A stretch of DNA of 64,000 nucleotides from Chloroflexus sp. (lineage in GTDB: Bacteria; Chloroflexota; Anaerolineae; Anaerolineales; Villigracilaceae), in contig DYHT01000003.1 in assembly GCA_020723995.1 (NCBI GenBank), positions 23,521 to 87,520 of the forward strand, given 5' to 3'. The notes under the pieces were generated by a model, which saw nothing but the letters and a program-made list of their open reading frames with translations, had not been told where the DNA came from and ran no database searches. A program made the translations under genes and the position numbers. Position 1 is the first letter of the stretch. Each line of letters opens with the position of its first letter. Shown here piece by piece: positions 26,946 to 35,258 of the stretch.

Positions 26946-26972
26946 ATTATCACGTATATACGTGAATGGCAA
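26946..26972 (-). promoter_or_regulatory. vapB promoter with palindromic operator
   Basis: The perfect 14-bp palindrome CACGTATATACGTG (26951-26964) lies between a TTGCCA (-35-like, 26972-26967) and GATAAT (-10-like, 26951-26946), 15-bp spacer. This is a typical autoregulated antitoxin operator. Confidence 0.65.
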
Positions 26973-27007
26973 TTGCCTTGCCAAATATTAGCACCAAATT
27001 AAAAACC

Positions 27008-27036
27008 TTGACGGAATTTCCCCCGCCTGATAGACT
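27008..27036 (+). promoter_or_regulatory. Promoter TTGACG-17-TAGACT
   Basis: TTGACG at 27008-27013, a 17-bp spacer, TAGACT at 27031-27036. No ORF follows within reach. The expected transcript starts near 27043 and meets a terminator-like hairpin by 27120. Confidence 0.5.
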
Positions 27037-27042
27037 CTGACT

Positions 27043-27121
27043 GTCAAAGTGCAAGTGTTCGTGCTGGAATTGTCAGGGAGCCGGCAAGGACAAAGCTCCA
27101 CGTTCAGGCTGGCGTTTTTTA
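27043..27121 (+). ncRNA. Candidate small RNA of about 80 nt
   Basis: Lies between the promoter at 27008-27036 and a hairpin GCCGGC/GCTGGC (27080-27085 with 27108-27113, one G-U pair) followed by a run of six T (27115-27120). It encodes no plausible peptide. I do not recognise a known RNA family. Confidence 0.4.
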
Positions 27122-27162
27122 TGCTCGCGACGCCGCAAATACCTCAACCGCACAGAATACAT

Positions 27163-27290
27163 ATCGCAAGTATCATCTCAATAACTTGGGGAGTGGGGTG
27201 TGTGCGGGCGGCTTCGCACCCTTCGGGTATGCTTCGCGACCGCCCGCACACACCCTATCCTCCCCTACTTATTGAGAAGATACATCGCAA
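27163..27290. mobile_element. MITE-like palindromic element, 114 bp, with 7-bp flanking repeats
   Basis: The core 27170-27283 has near-identical terminal inverted arms of about 42 nt. The left begins GTATCATCTCAATAA and continues through GGGTGTGTGCGGGCGG; the inverted right begins GTATCTTCTCAATAA and reaches the same GGGTGTGTGCGGGCGG. The centre is about 28 nt. Both ends are flanked by ATCGCAA (27163-27169 and 27284-27290), as expected of a target-site duplication. No coding capacity. It would be a long hairpin in RNA, 40 nt before cspA. Confidence 0.6.
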
Positions 27291-27329
27291 CAAATTCTTT
27301 TTTTCAATCTCAGTAAGGAGAAGTAACAA

Positions 27330-27539
27330 ATGAACGAGCGTGTGACTGGAACGATCAAATGGTTCAACGCCGCGAAGGGCTACGGCTTCATCGCGCGCGA
27401 GGGCGGCCCGGACGTTTTTGTCCACTACTCCGCTATTCAGTCCGACGGCTTCAAGACCCTGCAAGAAGGCCAGCAAGTGGAATTCACCATTGAACAAGGC
27501 CCCAAAGGTCTGCAGGCGGCCGACGTCAGGCCAATGTAA
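27330..27539 (+). CDS. Cold-shock protein, CspA family
   Basis: 69 aa single CSD domain. RNP1 KGYGFI (residues 16-21) and RNP2 VFVHYS (29-34) give the nucleic-acid-binding surface; [10 protein letters not shown] and LQEGQQVEF match the family closely. Binds single-stranded RNA/DNA, usually as an RNA chaperone. AAGGAG lies upstream of the ATG. The 5' region carries the long MITE-like hairpin, which may or may not be in the transcript. A terminator follows. Confidence 0.95.
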   Translation: MNERVTGTIKWFNAAKGYGFIAREGGPDVFVHYSAIQSDGFKTLQEGQQVEFTIEQGPKGLQAADVRPM

Positions 27540-27558
27540 TCCCTGAATATAAACCTGG

Positions 27559-27588
27559 AATCCCTCCCAATTTTTGGGAGGGATTTTT
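27559..27588. terminator. Terminator between cspA and the small membrane protein gene
   Basis: Stem ATCCCTCCCAA/TTGGGAGGGAT around a T-rich loop, followed by TTTTTTATTT on the plus strand. Serves cspA, possibly also the convergent gene. Confidence 0.8.
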
Positions 27589-27857
27589 TATTTCTGCTGA
27601 ACCTCAACCTGGCTCAACCAATTGCCTACAAAAAGGACAACCGCGCTGCCCAGTGTGGCCATCCCGGTGTTGATCGGGCCGATGGCAAAGAACGTCCATC
27701 CGAGCTTGCCGCCCACCAGGTGACCGGCCCAGAAACCCACCCAGGCAAAAACGATAAGAAGGAGCAGCTTCATCAGACTGCCGCCTTTCCAGAAATGAAA
27801 TGCCGCGCCGTATAGACTGGACAATAATAAGCCGAAGAATAGAGCTGGAAGGGTCAT
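27588..27857 (-). CDS. Small unknown membrane protein
   Basis: 89 aa, with three to four hydrophobic segments covering most of the length (LPALFFGLLLSSLYG, LMKLLLLIVFAWVGFWAG, GSAVVLFVGNWL) and a polar C-terminus. I do not recognise a family and no function can be given. It follows mnmA on the other side of a 60-nt gap, is transcribed away from it and ends at the cspA terminator. Confidence 0.6.
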   Translation of the reverse strand: MTLPALFFGLLLSSLYGAAFHFWKGGSLMKLLLLIVFAWVGFWAGHLVGGKLGWTFFAIGPINTGMATLGSAVVLFVGNWLSQVEVQQK

Positions 27858-27917
27858 GGTGTACTCCTCGAAAACTTACACGTGAATGAATACTTCGGTT
27901 CTGGCTATGCGCATTTC

Positions 27918-29009
27918 TCAGACAATGATGCCGCCGCCGAGCAACTCCTCCCCATCATAGAACACCGCGGCCTGACCGGGTGTGATAGCGCGCTGCGGCG
28001 CGTCAAAGCGCACCCTTACATTATCCTCACAGCCGGCGTTGACATGCTTGTCAATTTCGAGGGATATAACCTCTGCCCAGGTTTCTTTGGCTGTATAGCG
28101 GATCTTGACTTCAGCGCGAAACGACCCTTTTGGGGCTTGGCCCGAAATCCAATTGATATCTTTTGCAATCAATTCACGCGAACCGAGTTCGTCCCGTGTC
28201 CCGACAACGAGAGAATTCGTGGTTGCATCCTTTTCCAATACATAGACCGGTTGCGTGAGACCGGCACCCAGTCCTTTGCGCTGGCCGATGGTGTAATAAG
28301 CCAATCCCTGGTGCTGGCCGAGGATCCTGCCCTCACGGGTCATGATTGGGCCGGGATGGCCGCCTGCAGCCGGCGCGTTGCAGCGGATGAAATTACGGTA
28401 GTCCTCCCCAGCCAGGAAACACAAATCCTGGCTATCGGCGCGGGCGGCGGTGGGCAGGCCAAGTGATTCGGCGAGTCTGCGAATCTCTGACTTGGGGTAA
28501 TCGCCGATTGGAAACAAGGACTTTGCCAGTTTTTCCTGCGTCAGCACATGCAAGACATAGGATTGATCTTTCGTTCGGTCAACGGCACGCAGCAATTGCT
28601 GTCGTCCATCGTCCATCGTCCGTTGTCTTACGTAGTGACCGGTAGCCATGAATTCTGCGCCGAGCGCCAGGGCATGGTTGAGCAAAAATTCCCAACGGAT
28701 TACACGGTTACATATCAAACAAGGATTTGGTGTAACTCCCTGAGCGTAACCATCCAGGAAATATTGCACGACAATGGAATGAAAGATTTCCTTTGCATCC
28801 AGCACATAAAAGGGGATATCGAGTATCGCCGCCACGCGCCGCGCCTGCGCCATGGCATCCGGTGTGCAGCAGCGGTTGGTGTCTTCCTTGCCTGGCTCGC
28901 TCCACAATCGCAGCATCATGCCGATGACATCATAGCCCTGCTGTTTGAGCAAAGCTGCGGCGACGGAGGAGTCTACGCCTCCAGACATGGCGACAACGAC
29001 TTTGGACAT
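27918..29009 (-). CDS. mnmA: tRNA-specific 2-thiouridylase MnmA
   Basis: 363 aa from the ATG at 29009. PP-loop SGGVDSS (9-15), catalytic Cys100 in NPCLICN, second Cys near 203 in SQDLCFLAG, and the family segment PGPIMTREGRILGQHQGL. MnmA inserts sulfur at C2 of the wobble uridine of Lys, Glu and Gln tRNAs, using sulfur passed on from a cysteine desulfurase; the gene for one lies just upstream. Residues about 128-137 are encoded by four CGTCCAT-type heptamers (28603-28630), in a loop between TGHY and KDQSY. Confidence 0.95.
   Translation of the reverse strand: MSKVVVAMSGGVDSSVAAALLKQQGYDVIGMMLRLWSEPGKEDTNRCCTPDAMAQARRVAAILDIPFYVLDAKEIFHSIVVQYFLDGYAQGVTPNPCLICNRVIRWEFLLNHALALGAEFMATGHYVRQRTMDDGRQQLLRAVDRTKDQSYVLHVLTQEKLAKSLFPIGDYPKSEIRRLAESLGLPTAARADSQDLCFLAGEDYRNFIRCNAPAAGGHPGPIMTREGRILGQHQGLAYYTIGQRKGLGAGLTQPVYVLEKDATTNSLVVGTRDELGSRELIAKDINWISGQAPKGSFRAEVKIRYTAKETWAEVISLEIDKHVNAGCEDNVRVRFDAPQRAITPGQAAVFYDGEELLGGGIIV
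28603..28630. repeat. In-frame heptamer repeat in mnmA
   Basis: CGTCCAT, CGTCCAT, CGTCCGT, TGTCTTA: four 7-nt units. They encode about QRTMDDGRQ on the minus strand. Confidence 0.7.
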
Positions 29010-29073
29010 TAATCCAGTTCCGCAGTAGTCATCAATCACCTCGTTTTTCCGGACTCAAAACGTTCATCTCTAT

Positions 29074-30228
29074 TCATCTCCGGTGAATCGCTCTGACCTT
29101 TTCCACCAGAGTCGGTAAAACCTTAAGAAAAGCATCTATGTGCGCGGGCGTTGTGCTGCTGCCTAGAGTGACACGCAGCGACCCCAGCGCCCACTCACGC
29201 GGCAGCCCAAGGCTGGACAGTACATCCGATGGTTCGGGATTACCCGTCTTACACGCCGAGCCGGACGAGCAGGCAAAGCCAGCCGCATCCAGCAGGGTCA
29301 GGAGCAGGTTGCCGTCCACATCTTTGAAGGCAAAAGAGGCGTGATTGGGGAGTCTGGATTCAGGATGCCCGCTCAGACGGGAATCCGGTATTCCCTCCAA
29401 CAGTGTGCCGATGATATGGTCGCGCAATGGTTTAAGAGCGGCTGTCCGCTGGCCCCGTTCCTCGGCCGTCAGGCGCAGCGCCTCAGCAAAACCGACTATG
29501 TACGGCACGTTCTGTGTCCCCGCCCGCAGACCAAACTCCTGACCGCCGCCGGTTTGCGCAGGGACGAGCGGCGTCCCTTTGCGGACGTAGAGCGCGCCGA
29601 CGCCCTTGGGACCATAGAATTTGTGCCCGCCGAGCGAGAGCAAGTCCACACCAAGAGACTGCACATCCACTGGCAAATAGGCCGCCGCCTGGACCGCGTC
29701 GGTATGGAACAGTACACCCTGACGGTGGCAGACTTCGGCAATCGCTTTTATCGGGTTGATCGTGCCAATTTCGTTATTGGCGTACATGACCGAGACGAGC
29801 CCCGTCCCGCCGCAAATCGCTTTCTCAACCGCTTCCGGTGTGACCATACCGTACTCGTCCAGTTCCAACCATTCAACCTGGAAACCGTATAATTTTCCCA
29901 ATTGTTCGGCTGTCCTGCTGACGGCATGATGCTCGGCTTTGGAGGTGAGAATCCATTTTGCACCGGTTTTCTGTCGCATGGCAAACGCCGCCCCGCGCAG
30001 GGCAAGGTTATCGGACTCAGAACCGCACGAGGTGAAAATGATCTCGTCGGGCCGGCAGTTCAGCACAGATGCCACGTTTTCGCGTGCAGAATCGACTGCC
30101 GCCTCGGCTTGCTGTCCATAACGGTGGACGGAGGACGGGTTGCCGAAGGTTTCGGCGAAATATGGCAGCATGGCGTTTAGCACGCGCGGGTGGACGGGGG
30201 TGGTAGCGGCGTAATCGAGATAAATCAT
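29074..30228 (-). CDS. Cysteine desulfurase, IscS/NifS family
   Basis: 384 aa from the ATG at 30228. PLP enzyme: start IYLDYAATTP, EHHAV, TDAVQA, PLP lysine K203 in GGHKFYGPKG and mobile-loop catalytic cysteine C326 in SSGSAC. It moves sulfur from cysteine to acceptors such as IscU or MnmA; the neighbouring mnmA suggests a role in tRNA thiolation. The start codon is directly preceded by five heptamer repeats and no Shine-Dalgarno site. Longer in-frame starts would translate repeat. Confidence 0.93.
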   Translation of the reverse strand: MIYLDYAATTPVHPRVLNAMLPYFAETFGNPSSVHRYGQQAEAAVDSARENVASVLNCRPDEIIFTSCGSESDNLALRGAAFAMRQKTGAKWILTSKAEHHAVSRTAEQLGKLYGFQVEWLELDEYGMVTPEAVEKAICGGTGLVSVMYANNEIGTINPIKAIAEVCHRQGVLFHTDAVQAAAYLPVDVQSLGVDLLSLGGHKFYGPKGVGALYVRKGTPLVPAQTGGGQEFGLRAGTQNVPYIVGFAEALRLTAEERGQRTAALKPLRDHIIGTLLEGIPDSRLSGHPESRLPNHASFAFKDVDGNLLLTLLDAAGFACSSGSACKTGNPEPSDVLSSLGLPREWALGSLRVTLGSSTTPAHIDAFLKVLPTLVEKVRAIHRR

Positions 30229-30263
30229 GGTTGAAGGTTGCAGGTTGAAAGTTGAAAGTGGAT
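30229..30263. repeat. Heptamer repeat flush with the cysteine desulfurase start codon
   Basis: GGTTGAA, GGTTGCA, GGTTGAA, AGTTGAA, AGTGGAT: five 7-nt units that abut the minus-strand ATG (30228). A -10-like TATAAT (minus strand) lies about 10 nt beyond the repeat, so the repeat would be in the 5' leader. Confidence 0.75.
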
Positions 30264-30378
30264 AAGATGGGGTGATTATACCGCATGCGGTACGATGTAC
30301 CGCTACGCGGTACGATGCTGCATGGGCGTAACGTACATCATTCCTGAATAGTATTGTGTATTGTAGTAATATACAAGC

Positions 30379-30678
30379 GTGATTGACCTGAACAGCATTG
30401 TCTGTTTCGACTGGGATGAAGGCAACCGAGTAAAGAACTGGCTCAAGCATCATGTGGCAACGAGCGAGTGCGAGGAAACCTTCTTCAACCTACCCCTACT
30501 CTTGCAGGCCGACTCATCACACTCGCAAGCCGAGTCACGTAATTTCGTTCTGGGTCAGACCAATGCAGGACGATATTTATCTGTCGCCTTCACCCTTAGA
30601 AACAATAAAATCCGTGTTATCCCCGCACGTGATATGAGCCAAAGAGAAAGCGCTGCCTATGAACAAGCCAATTCCTGA
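30379..30678 (+). CDS. brnT: BrnT-family ribonuclease toxin
   Basis: 99 aa, DUF497/BrnT type. N-terminal FDWDEGNRVKNWLKHHV, a middle hydrophobic strand pair, and the C-terminal signature [18 protein letters not shown]. BrnT is an RNase toxin neutralised by the antitoxin encoded just downstream, with which it overlaps by 20 nt. GTG start, with TAATAT ending 6 nt upstream, so possibly leaderless. A partly palindromic stretch (TTGTGTATTGTAGTAATATACAAG, 30354-30377) over the promoter is a plausible autoregulatory operator. Confidence 0.82.
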   Translation: MIDLNSIVCFDWDEGNRVKNWLKHHVATSECEETFFNLPLLLQADSSHSQAESRNFVLGQTNAGRYLSVAFTLRNNKIRVIPARDMSQRESAAYEQANS

Positions 30679-30982
30679 ATTCGAGAACGAAGACGAAGAG
30701 CGCGCTTTCTGGGCGGAGCACGACTCCAGCGAATACGTGGACTGGAGCAAGGCAAGGTGGGCTGTCTTCCCTAACCTGAAACCGTCCACGCGCGCCATCT
30801 CGCTGCGCCTGCCTGAATCGATGCTGAACGAATTGCGCCAGCTTGCAAACCAACGCGATGTGCCGTATCAGTCGCTTATCAAAATCTTCCTGCGTGAGCG
30901 GATAGACCAGGAATACCGCAACCCGTCAAACCTGGCAGTGGCCGAAGGGAAAGCCAACTACCACACCCCTAAGCAGAAATAA
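30659..30982 (+). CDS. CopG/BrnA-type antitoxin
   Basis: 107 aa. The acidic N-terminus ([19 protein letters not shown]) is the toxin-binding part of CopG-type antitoxins. The C-terminal half is a ribbon-helix-helix ([33 protein letters not shown]). It neutralises BrnT and represses the operon. The start lies inside the end of brnT; the order toxin-antitoxin with overlap is typical of BrnTA loci. Confidence 0.85.
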   Translation: MNKPIPEFENEDEERAFWAEHDSSEYVDWSKARWAVFPNLKPSTRAISLRLPESMLNELRQLANQRDVPYQSLIKIFLRERIDQEYRNPSNLAVAEGKANYHTPKQK

Positions 30983-31057
30983 CTATCCCCTGGGCAGCCA
31001 CCACGCCGATTCTCAAAGAGCCCAGGTCTATTTCTTTCTCCTCGACCCTCTACCTGT

Positions 31058-31063
31058 TATAAT
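31058..31063 (+). promoter_or_regulatory. -10 box of the phosphohexomutase gene
   Basis: TATAAT at 31058-31063, 31 nt upstream of the ATG at 31095, with AGGAG between. A normal leadered promoter; the -35 is not clear. Confidence 0.5.
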
Positions 31064-31094
31064 ACCCCCGTCATTATCTTATTCAGGAGTCCAC

Positions 31095-32537
31095 ATGGCA
31101 ACAAAAATTTACTTTGGCACCGACGGCTGGCGCGGCGTGATCGCCGAAGACTATACCTTCGATAGTGTCCGCCGCTGCGCGCAGGGGTTTGCCACTTACT
31201 TGCTCGAAAAGGGTAAAAAAGACCGGTGGGTGGTCGTCGGGTACGACAAACGCTTCGGCTCGGAGAATTTCGCCGCGGCCGTCGCCGAAGTGCTGGCGGG
31301 TAACGGGTTGAAAGTCCACCTGACGGAGGACGCCACCCCCACGCCGGTCATCGCCTTCTCGGTGGTCAAGAAGCAAGCCTGCGGCGCGGTCAACATCACC
31401 GCCTCGCATAATCCGGCCAGCGATAACGGCTTCAAGGTGCGCGACGAAAACGGTGGCGCGATTGATCCCGATGGGTTGAAACAAATCGAGTCACTTATTC
31501 CCGATGACCTGTCCAAAGTCAAACGTCTGACGTTCAACGTTGGGCTCACTGACGGAAAGATTGTGAAATTCGACCCCGCGCCGGATTACATCGCTCATTT
31601 GCAAAACTTGATTGATTTACAACCCATCAAAGACGCCGGCCTGACTATTCTTGTTGACGCCATGTGGGGCAATGGCGCGGGCTGGTTTACCCGGCTGTTG
31701 GCAGGCGGCAGAACGCGCGTCATCGAGATCCACAGCCACCGCAACCCAATCTTCCCAGAGATGAAACGCCCCGAACCGATTCCGCCCAACATCAACGTCG
31801 GCCTGCAAGCCACCCTGGATCACAAAGCCGACGTGCTGATCGTCACCGACGGCGACGCCGACCGGCTGGGCGTGGGCGATGAGCAGGGTGAATTCATCAA
31901 CCAATTGCGCATGTATGGCCTGCTGGCCTATTACCTGCTCGAAATTCGCGGCCAACGCGGCCCGATCGTCAAGACAATCTCCACCACCACCATGCTCAAC
32001 AAACTGGGGATGCTCTATAACGTGCCGGTTTACGAGACCGGCGTCGGCTTCAAGTACGTCGCTCCGAAGATGCTCGAGACCGACGCTCTGATTGGCGGCG
32101 AGGAGAGCGGCGGCTACGCCTTCCGCGGCAATGTCCCCGAGCGAGATGGCATCCTGGCCGGCCTGTACCTGCTTGACTTCATGGTCAAGACCGGCAAGAA
32201 GCCCTCTCAACTGCTCGACCTGCTCTTCGCTAAGGTCGGCGTGCATTATTACGACCGCATTGACACGCCCTTCACAGGCAATCGCGAGGATCGCGAAGCG
32301 CTCATCCTGGCCGCCAACCCCAAGACCATCGGCGGGCTGAAGGTCAGCGAGCAGGTCACACTGGACGGCTACCTCTTCCGCTTGCACGAAGTGTCTAGCG
32401 GAGAGGATGGCGGCTGGATGCTGATCCGCTTTTCCGGCACCGAGTCGATCATGCGCGTCTACTGCGAGACCACCCACGCTGATAAAGTTAAGGCAATCCT
32501 TGAGGATGGGTTGAAGATTGCAGGTTTGAAGGTTTAA
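31095..32537 (+). CDS. Phosphoglucomutase/phosphomannomutase family protein
   Basis: 480 aa, four-domain alpha-D-phosphohexomutase. FGTDGWRG start, catalytic phosphoserine S104 in TASHNP, metal-binding loop DGDADRLG, sugar-binding GGEESGG and the C-terminal phosphate-binding RFSGTES. Interconverts sugar-1- and sugar-6-phosphates; glucose versus mannose specificity cannot be told by eye. AGGAG supports the start. Followed closely by tatD and the polyprenyl synthase gene on the same strand. Confidence 0.92.
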   Translation: MATKIYFGTDGWRGVIAEDYTFDSVRRCAQGFATYLLEKGKKDRWVVVGYDKRFGSENFAAAVAEVLAGNGLKVHLTEDATPTPVIAFSVVKKQACGAVNITASHNPASDNGFKVRDENGGAIDPDGLKQIESLIPDDLSKVKRLTFNVGLTDGKIVKFDPAPDYIAHLQNLIDLQPIKDAGLTILVDAMWGNGAGWFTRLLAGGRTRVIEIHSHRNPIFPEMKRPEPIPPNINVGLQATLDHKADVLIVTDGDADRLGVGDEQGEFINQLRMYGLLAYYLLEIRGQRGPIVKTISTTTMLNKLGMLYNVPVYETGVGFKYVAPKMLETDALIGGEESGGYAFRGNVPERDGILAGLYLLDFMVKTGKKPSQLLDLLFAKVGVHYYDRIDTPFTGNREDREALILAANPKTIGGLKVSEQVTLDGYLFRLHEVSSGEDGGWMLIRFSGTESIMRVYCETTHADKVKAILEDGLKIAGLKV

Positions 32538-32548
32538 CAACCGACGCC

Positions 32549-32583
32549 CAACCTTCAACCTTCAACTTGAAACTTGAAACTTA
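32549..32583. repeat. Heptamer repeat containing the tatD start codon
   Basis: CAACCTT, CAACCTT, CAACTTG, AAACTTG, AAACTTA: five 7-nt units. Inverse relative of the GGTTGAA repeat at 30229. The only in-frame start of tatD after the upstream stop is the TTG within it (32574). Confidence 0.75.
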
Positions 32584-33446
32584 CAGACACCCACTGCCAC
32601 CTGGACTTTAATAAATTCGACGTGGATCGAGACGAGGTGTTGGGTCGCGCCTGGGAGGCCGGCCTGACCCGCATCCTGATCCCCGGCATCACGCTACCCG
32701 CCAGCCGGTCCGCCGTCAAACTGGCCGAGAGCCACCCCAGGCTATTCGCGGCAATCGGCATCCACCCAAATGACTCGCTGACCTGGGCATCAGAAACGAA
32801 AAACGAGTTGCGAGTGCTGGCAGGCCCTCACCCCATCCCCACGTCCGACAGTACAACTGTCGGACGATCAAATAAAGTTGTTGCCATTGGGGAGATCGGC
32901 CTTGATTATTACTGGGATTCTGCGCCCCACGTCCACCAGCAAATGGTATTGAATGAGCAGCTTGCCCTGGCTATGGAACTTCGTCTGCCTGTGGTGCTCC
33001 ATTGCCGCGAAAAAGGCGACGCCCTGCACGGCGCTTGTGCTGAGGATTTGATAGAAATCCTGGAGAAATGGGTGGACAGGCTAAGGGTGGAAAAGAGTCT
33101 GCTGGCAGAACGCCCGGGTGTGTTACACTCGTTCAGTGGCTCACGCGAAACGGCGCAGCGTGCGATCCGGCTTGGATTTTACATCGGTGTGACAGGCCCG
33201 GTCACATACAAGAACGCGCTAAAACGGCAGGAAGTGAGTGGGGCTTTACCGCTCGAACGTTTACTCATCGAAACGGATGCGCCCTTCCTTGCCCCACATC
33301 CACAGCGCGGCCGGCGTAACGAGCCTGCGTTCGTCGTCGAAATTGCTGATAAAATTGCACAGCTAAATTCCCGCAGCCTGGATGAAGTGGCCGCCATCAC
33401 CAGCGCCAACGCGGCCCGTCTCTTCTCCTGGGGAGAAATGGATTGA
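32574..33446 (+). CDS. tatD: TatD-family metal-dependent hydrolase
   Basis: 290 aa. TDTHCHLDF metal motif at the N-terminus, GIHPND, GEIGLDYY, PVVLHCRE, HSFSGS and ETDAPFLAPHP: a complete TatD DNase/amidohydrolase set. TatD proteins are 3'-5' nucleases that use two metals. The start is TTG within a heptamer repeat, with no ribosome site visible. Residues 90-98 (TSDSTTVGR) are encoded by a perfect 11-bp-arm palindrome and have no counterpart in typical TatD proteins, where the strand before VVAIGEIG is shorter. The stop overlaps the next start. Confidence 0.9.
   Translation: MKLTDTHCHLDFNKFDVDRDEVLGRAWEAGLTRILIPGITLPASRSAVKLAESHPRLFAAIGIHPNDSLTWASETKNELRVLAGPHPIPTSDSTTVGRSNKVVAIGEIGLDYYWDSAPHVHQQMVLNEQLALAMELRLPVVLHCREKGDALHGACAEDLIEILEKWVDRLRVEKSLLAERPGVLHSFSGSRETAQRAIRLGFYIGVTGPVTYKNALKRQEVSGALPLERLLIETDAPFLAPHPQRGRRNEPAFVVEIADKIAQLNSRSLDEVAAITSANAARLFSWGEMD
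32842..32866. repeat. Palindromic element inserted in frame in tatD
   Basis: Arms CGTCCGACAGT/ACTGTCGGACG, perfect over 11 bp, centre ACA. The 25-nt element encodes TSDSTTVGR. The inner CAGT-NNN-ACTG is shared with the pgk and fabG-asp23 elements. Confidence 0.75.
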
Positions 33447-34411
33447 GCATCACTACATTTTTTACTCCTGTTCAAGAGAATATGCGCCTAGTCGAAGAAT
33501 TGATGCGCGCCCAGGCGGATGAACATCATCCCGAACTGCGCGCCGCGTTGCATCATCTGCTGGGCGCGGGGGGAAAGCGCATCCGACCGACCCTGGTCCT
33601 GCTGGTCGGCAATATGCTGGGCGCCGACCCCAACAAGCTGATCACCCTGGCTGCGGCCGTTGAATTGCTGCACACGGCCACGCTGGTGCATGACGATCTG
33701 ATTGATGGCGCGTTGTTGCGGCGCGGCAACCCGACCTTGAACGCGCGTTGGACTCCGGCCGCCACCGTACTGACCGGCGATTTTGTCTTCGCCCGCGCCG
33801 CCAAACTGGCCGCCGAGACCGACTGCCTGCCGCTCATGCGTCTGTTTGCCGAAACATTGGCGATCATCGTCAACGGCGAATTAACCCAACTCTTCACCAG
33901 CCGCGGCATTGCCAGCCGCGAGAATTACAATCAACGCATATACGCCAAGACAGCTTCGCTCTTTGAAATGTCAGCGCGGGCAGCCGCCATGATCAGCCCG
34001 GTGGACGAAGCCAGCATCGAAGCCTTGCGCAATTATGGCTACCAGGTTGGGATGGCTTTCCAAATCGTTGATGACATCCTGGATTTTACCGGTGAGCAGG
34101 CCGAGGTCGGTAAGCCAGTCGGCAGCGACCTGCTGCATGGGCTGATTACCCTCCCCACCCTTCATTACATCGAAAACCATCCAAGCGATCCGGATGTCAG
34201 CCTGCTTCTGAATGGAAATTACAGCCTCGAAAAGGAACGTATGTTCCGGCTGGTGCAATCCATCCGGCAGAGCGAAGCTATATCGCAATCGTTGAGTGAG
34301 GCTGGGAAATACGTAGATGAGGCCTTAGGCACATTGGCAGATATGCCGGCCGGGATAGAAAAACAGTCCCTGGAAGACCTGGCACGTTATATCGTAGATA
34401 GAAGGTTGTAG
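33443..34411 (+). CDS. Polyprenyl diphosphate synthase
   Basis: 322 aa trans-isoprenyl diphosphate synthase. GGKRIRP near 43-49, first aspartate-rich motif DDLID (84-88), GDFVFARAA, and second motif DDILD (210-214). Makes C30-C40-range polyprenyl chains, for example for menaquinone; chain length is not readable by eye. TTG start overlapping the tatD stop as TTGA, with GGGGAG upstream, so the two are coupled. Confidence 0.92.
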   Translation: MSITTFFTPVQENMRLVEELMRAQADEHHPELRAALHHLLGAGGKRIRPTLVLLVGNMLGADPNKLITLAAAVELLHTATLVHDDLIDGALLRRGNPTLNARWTPAATVLTGDFVFARAAKLAAETDCLPLMRLFAETLAIIVNGELTQLFTSRGIASRENYNQRIYAKTASLFEMSARAAAMISPVDEASIEALRNYGYQVGMAFQIVDDILDFTGEQAEVGKPVGSDLLHGLITLPTLHYIENHPSDPDVSLLLNGNYSLEKERMFRLVQSIRQSEAISQSLSEAGKYVDEALGTLADMPAGIEKQSLEDLARYIVDRRL

Positions 34412-34451
34412 GGAATTCGCATGAAAGAGGGGGATGTGAAAAAGCCAAGAG

Positions 34452-34535
34452 TGGGGCGGGTGGGGGTCGAACCCACAAGACCTCACGGCCGGTGGATTTT
34501 AAGTCCACTGCGTCTGCCAATTCCGCCACCGCCCC
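34452..34535 (-). tRNA. tRNA-Leu (anticodon UAA)
   Basis: 84 nt. Acceptor GGGGCGG/CCGCCCC with discriminator A, D-arm with AATTGGCAGA, anticodon stem GTGGA/TCCAC around loop CTTAAAA (anticodon TAA), a long variable arm, and T-arm GTGGG-TTCGACC-CCCAC. No CCA is encoded. Confidence 0.97.
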
Positions 34536-34568
34536 ACGGGGATGATTCTACCCGAAGTACTTGATTCG

Positions 34569-35258
34569 TCAAGGCGGACGAACAACATCATCCCAACAAT
34601 GCCCCATTCGTTTGTGAGAACTTGCATAGCGCGAGGCAAAATGCACCCACCACGGCGACAGTCTTGCCTGGATTTTTGCCCCCCCGATGACCGCCCGCAG
34701 CTCATCCGAGCCATCGAACTGCGGCAGCAGCATAAGAGCCGACCCCAATTCTAAGGCGGCATGTGCATCCGAGCCGGCCGTGCCAGGAAGGTTGTATTCT
34801 TGGGCGAATTGAGCAGCTTTCCGATTGGATCCCGGCCACATACAGCGGGCGTTGAAAACCTCGATCGCGTCCACCAGCGGAGCGATCTCCAGTAAATCTT
34901 CGAGCGTCCAATGACCGCTGCGCAGCGCGTCGAAGGGATGCGACACGCTGATGAATGCCCCCTGGCCGCGTAATCGTTTGATCGTCTCCTTTGGCGAAAG
35001 GCCGGGTGGCACATCTTCGGTCACATAAGCAGCCAGGATTTCGCCGCGCGTGGTCATGATCTCCTCGCCGAGGATGATCAGCTCTGGGTCCAGTTCTTGG
35101 GCCTCGCGCGCCCCGGCAACGGTATTGTGATCGGTCACCACAAGGCGGTCAATCCCCCTACGGCGACAGGTTTGAACCAACCTTTCGAGGCTGGTCAAGG
35201 AATCTTTGGAGAAAATGGTATGGGTATGAAAGTCAATTTGCAGTAAGGATGGTTTCAT
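34569..35258 (-). CDS. PHP-domain metal-dependent phosphoesterase
   Basis: 229 aa from the ATG at 35258. Metal-binding motifs in order: DFHTHTIFSKDS, VVTDHN, GEEIMT, SHPFD and GSDAH. The PHP superfamily includes YciV/RNase AM and histidinol phosphatases; stand-alone proteins of this length are usually nucleotidases or phosphoesterases of uncertain substrate. Longer in-frame starts to 35351 lack family similarity. It is convergent with the polyprenyl synthase gene across the tRNA. Confidence 0.85.
   Translation of the reverse strand: MKPSLLQIDFHTHTIFSKDSLTSLERLVQTCRRRGIDRLVVTDHNTVAGAREAQELDPELIILGEEIMTTRGEILAAYVTEDVPPGLSPKETIKRLRGQGAFISVSHPFDALRSGHWTLEDLLEIAPLVDAIEVFNARCMWPGSNRKAAQFAQEYNLPGTAGSDAHAALELGSALMLLPQFDGSDELRAVIGGAKIQARLSPWWVHFASRYASSHKRMGHCWDDVVRPP

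Noticed and set aside
27043..27329. Known riboswitch or cspA thermosensor
   Set aside because: I looked for fluoride, preQ1 and SRP-RNA signatures in the 27043-27121 segment and saw none; the long hairpin further on is better explained as an inserted element.
29074..30453. 459-aa version of the cysteine desulfurase
   Set aside because: The 75 extra residues come from heptamer repeat and spacer DNA; family proteins begin at IYLDYAATTP.
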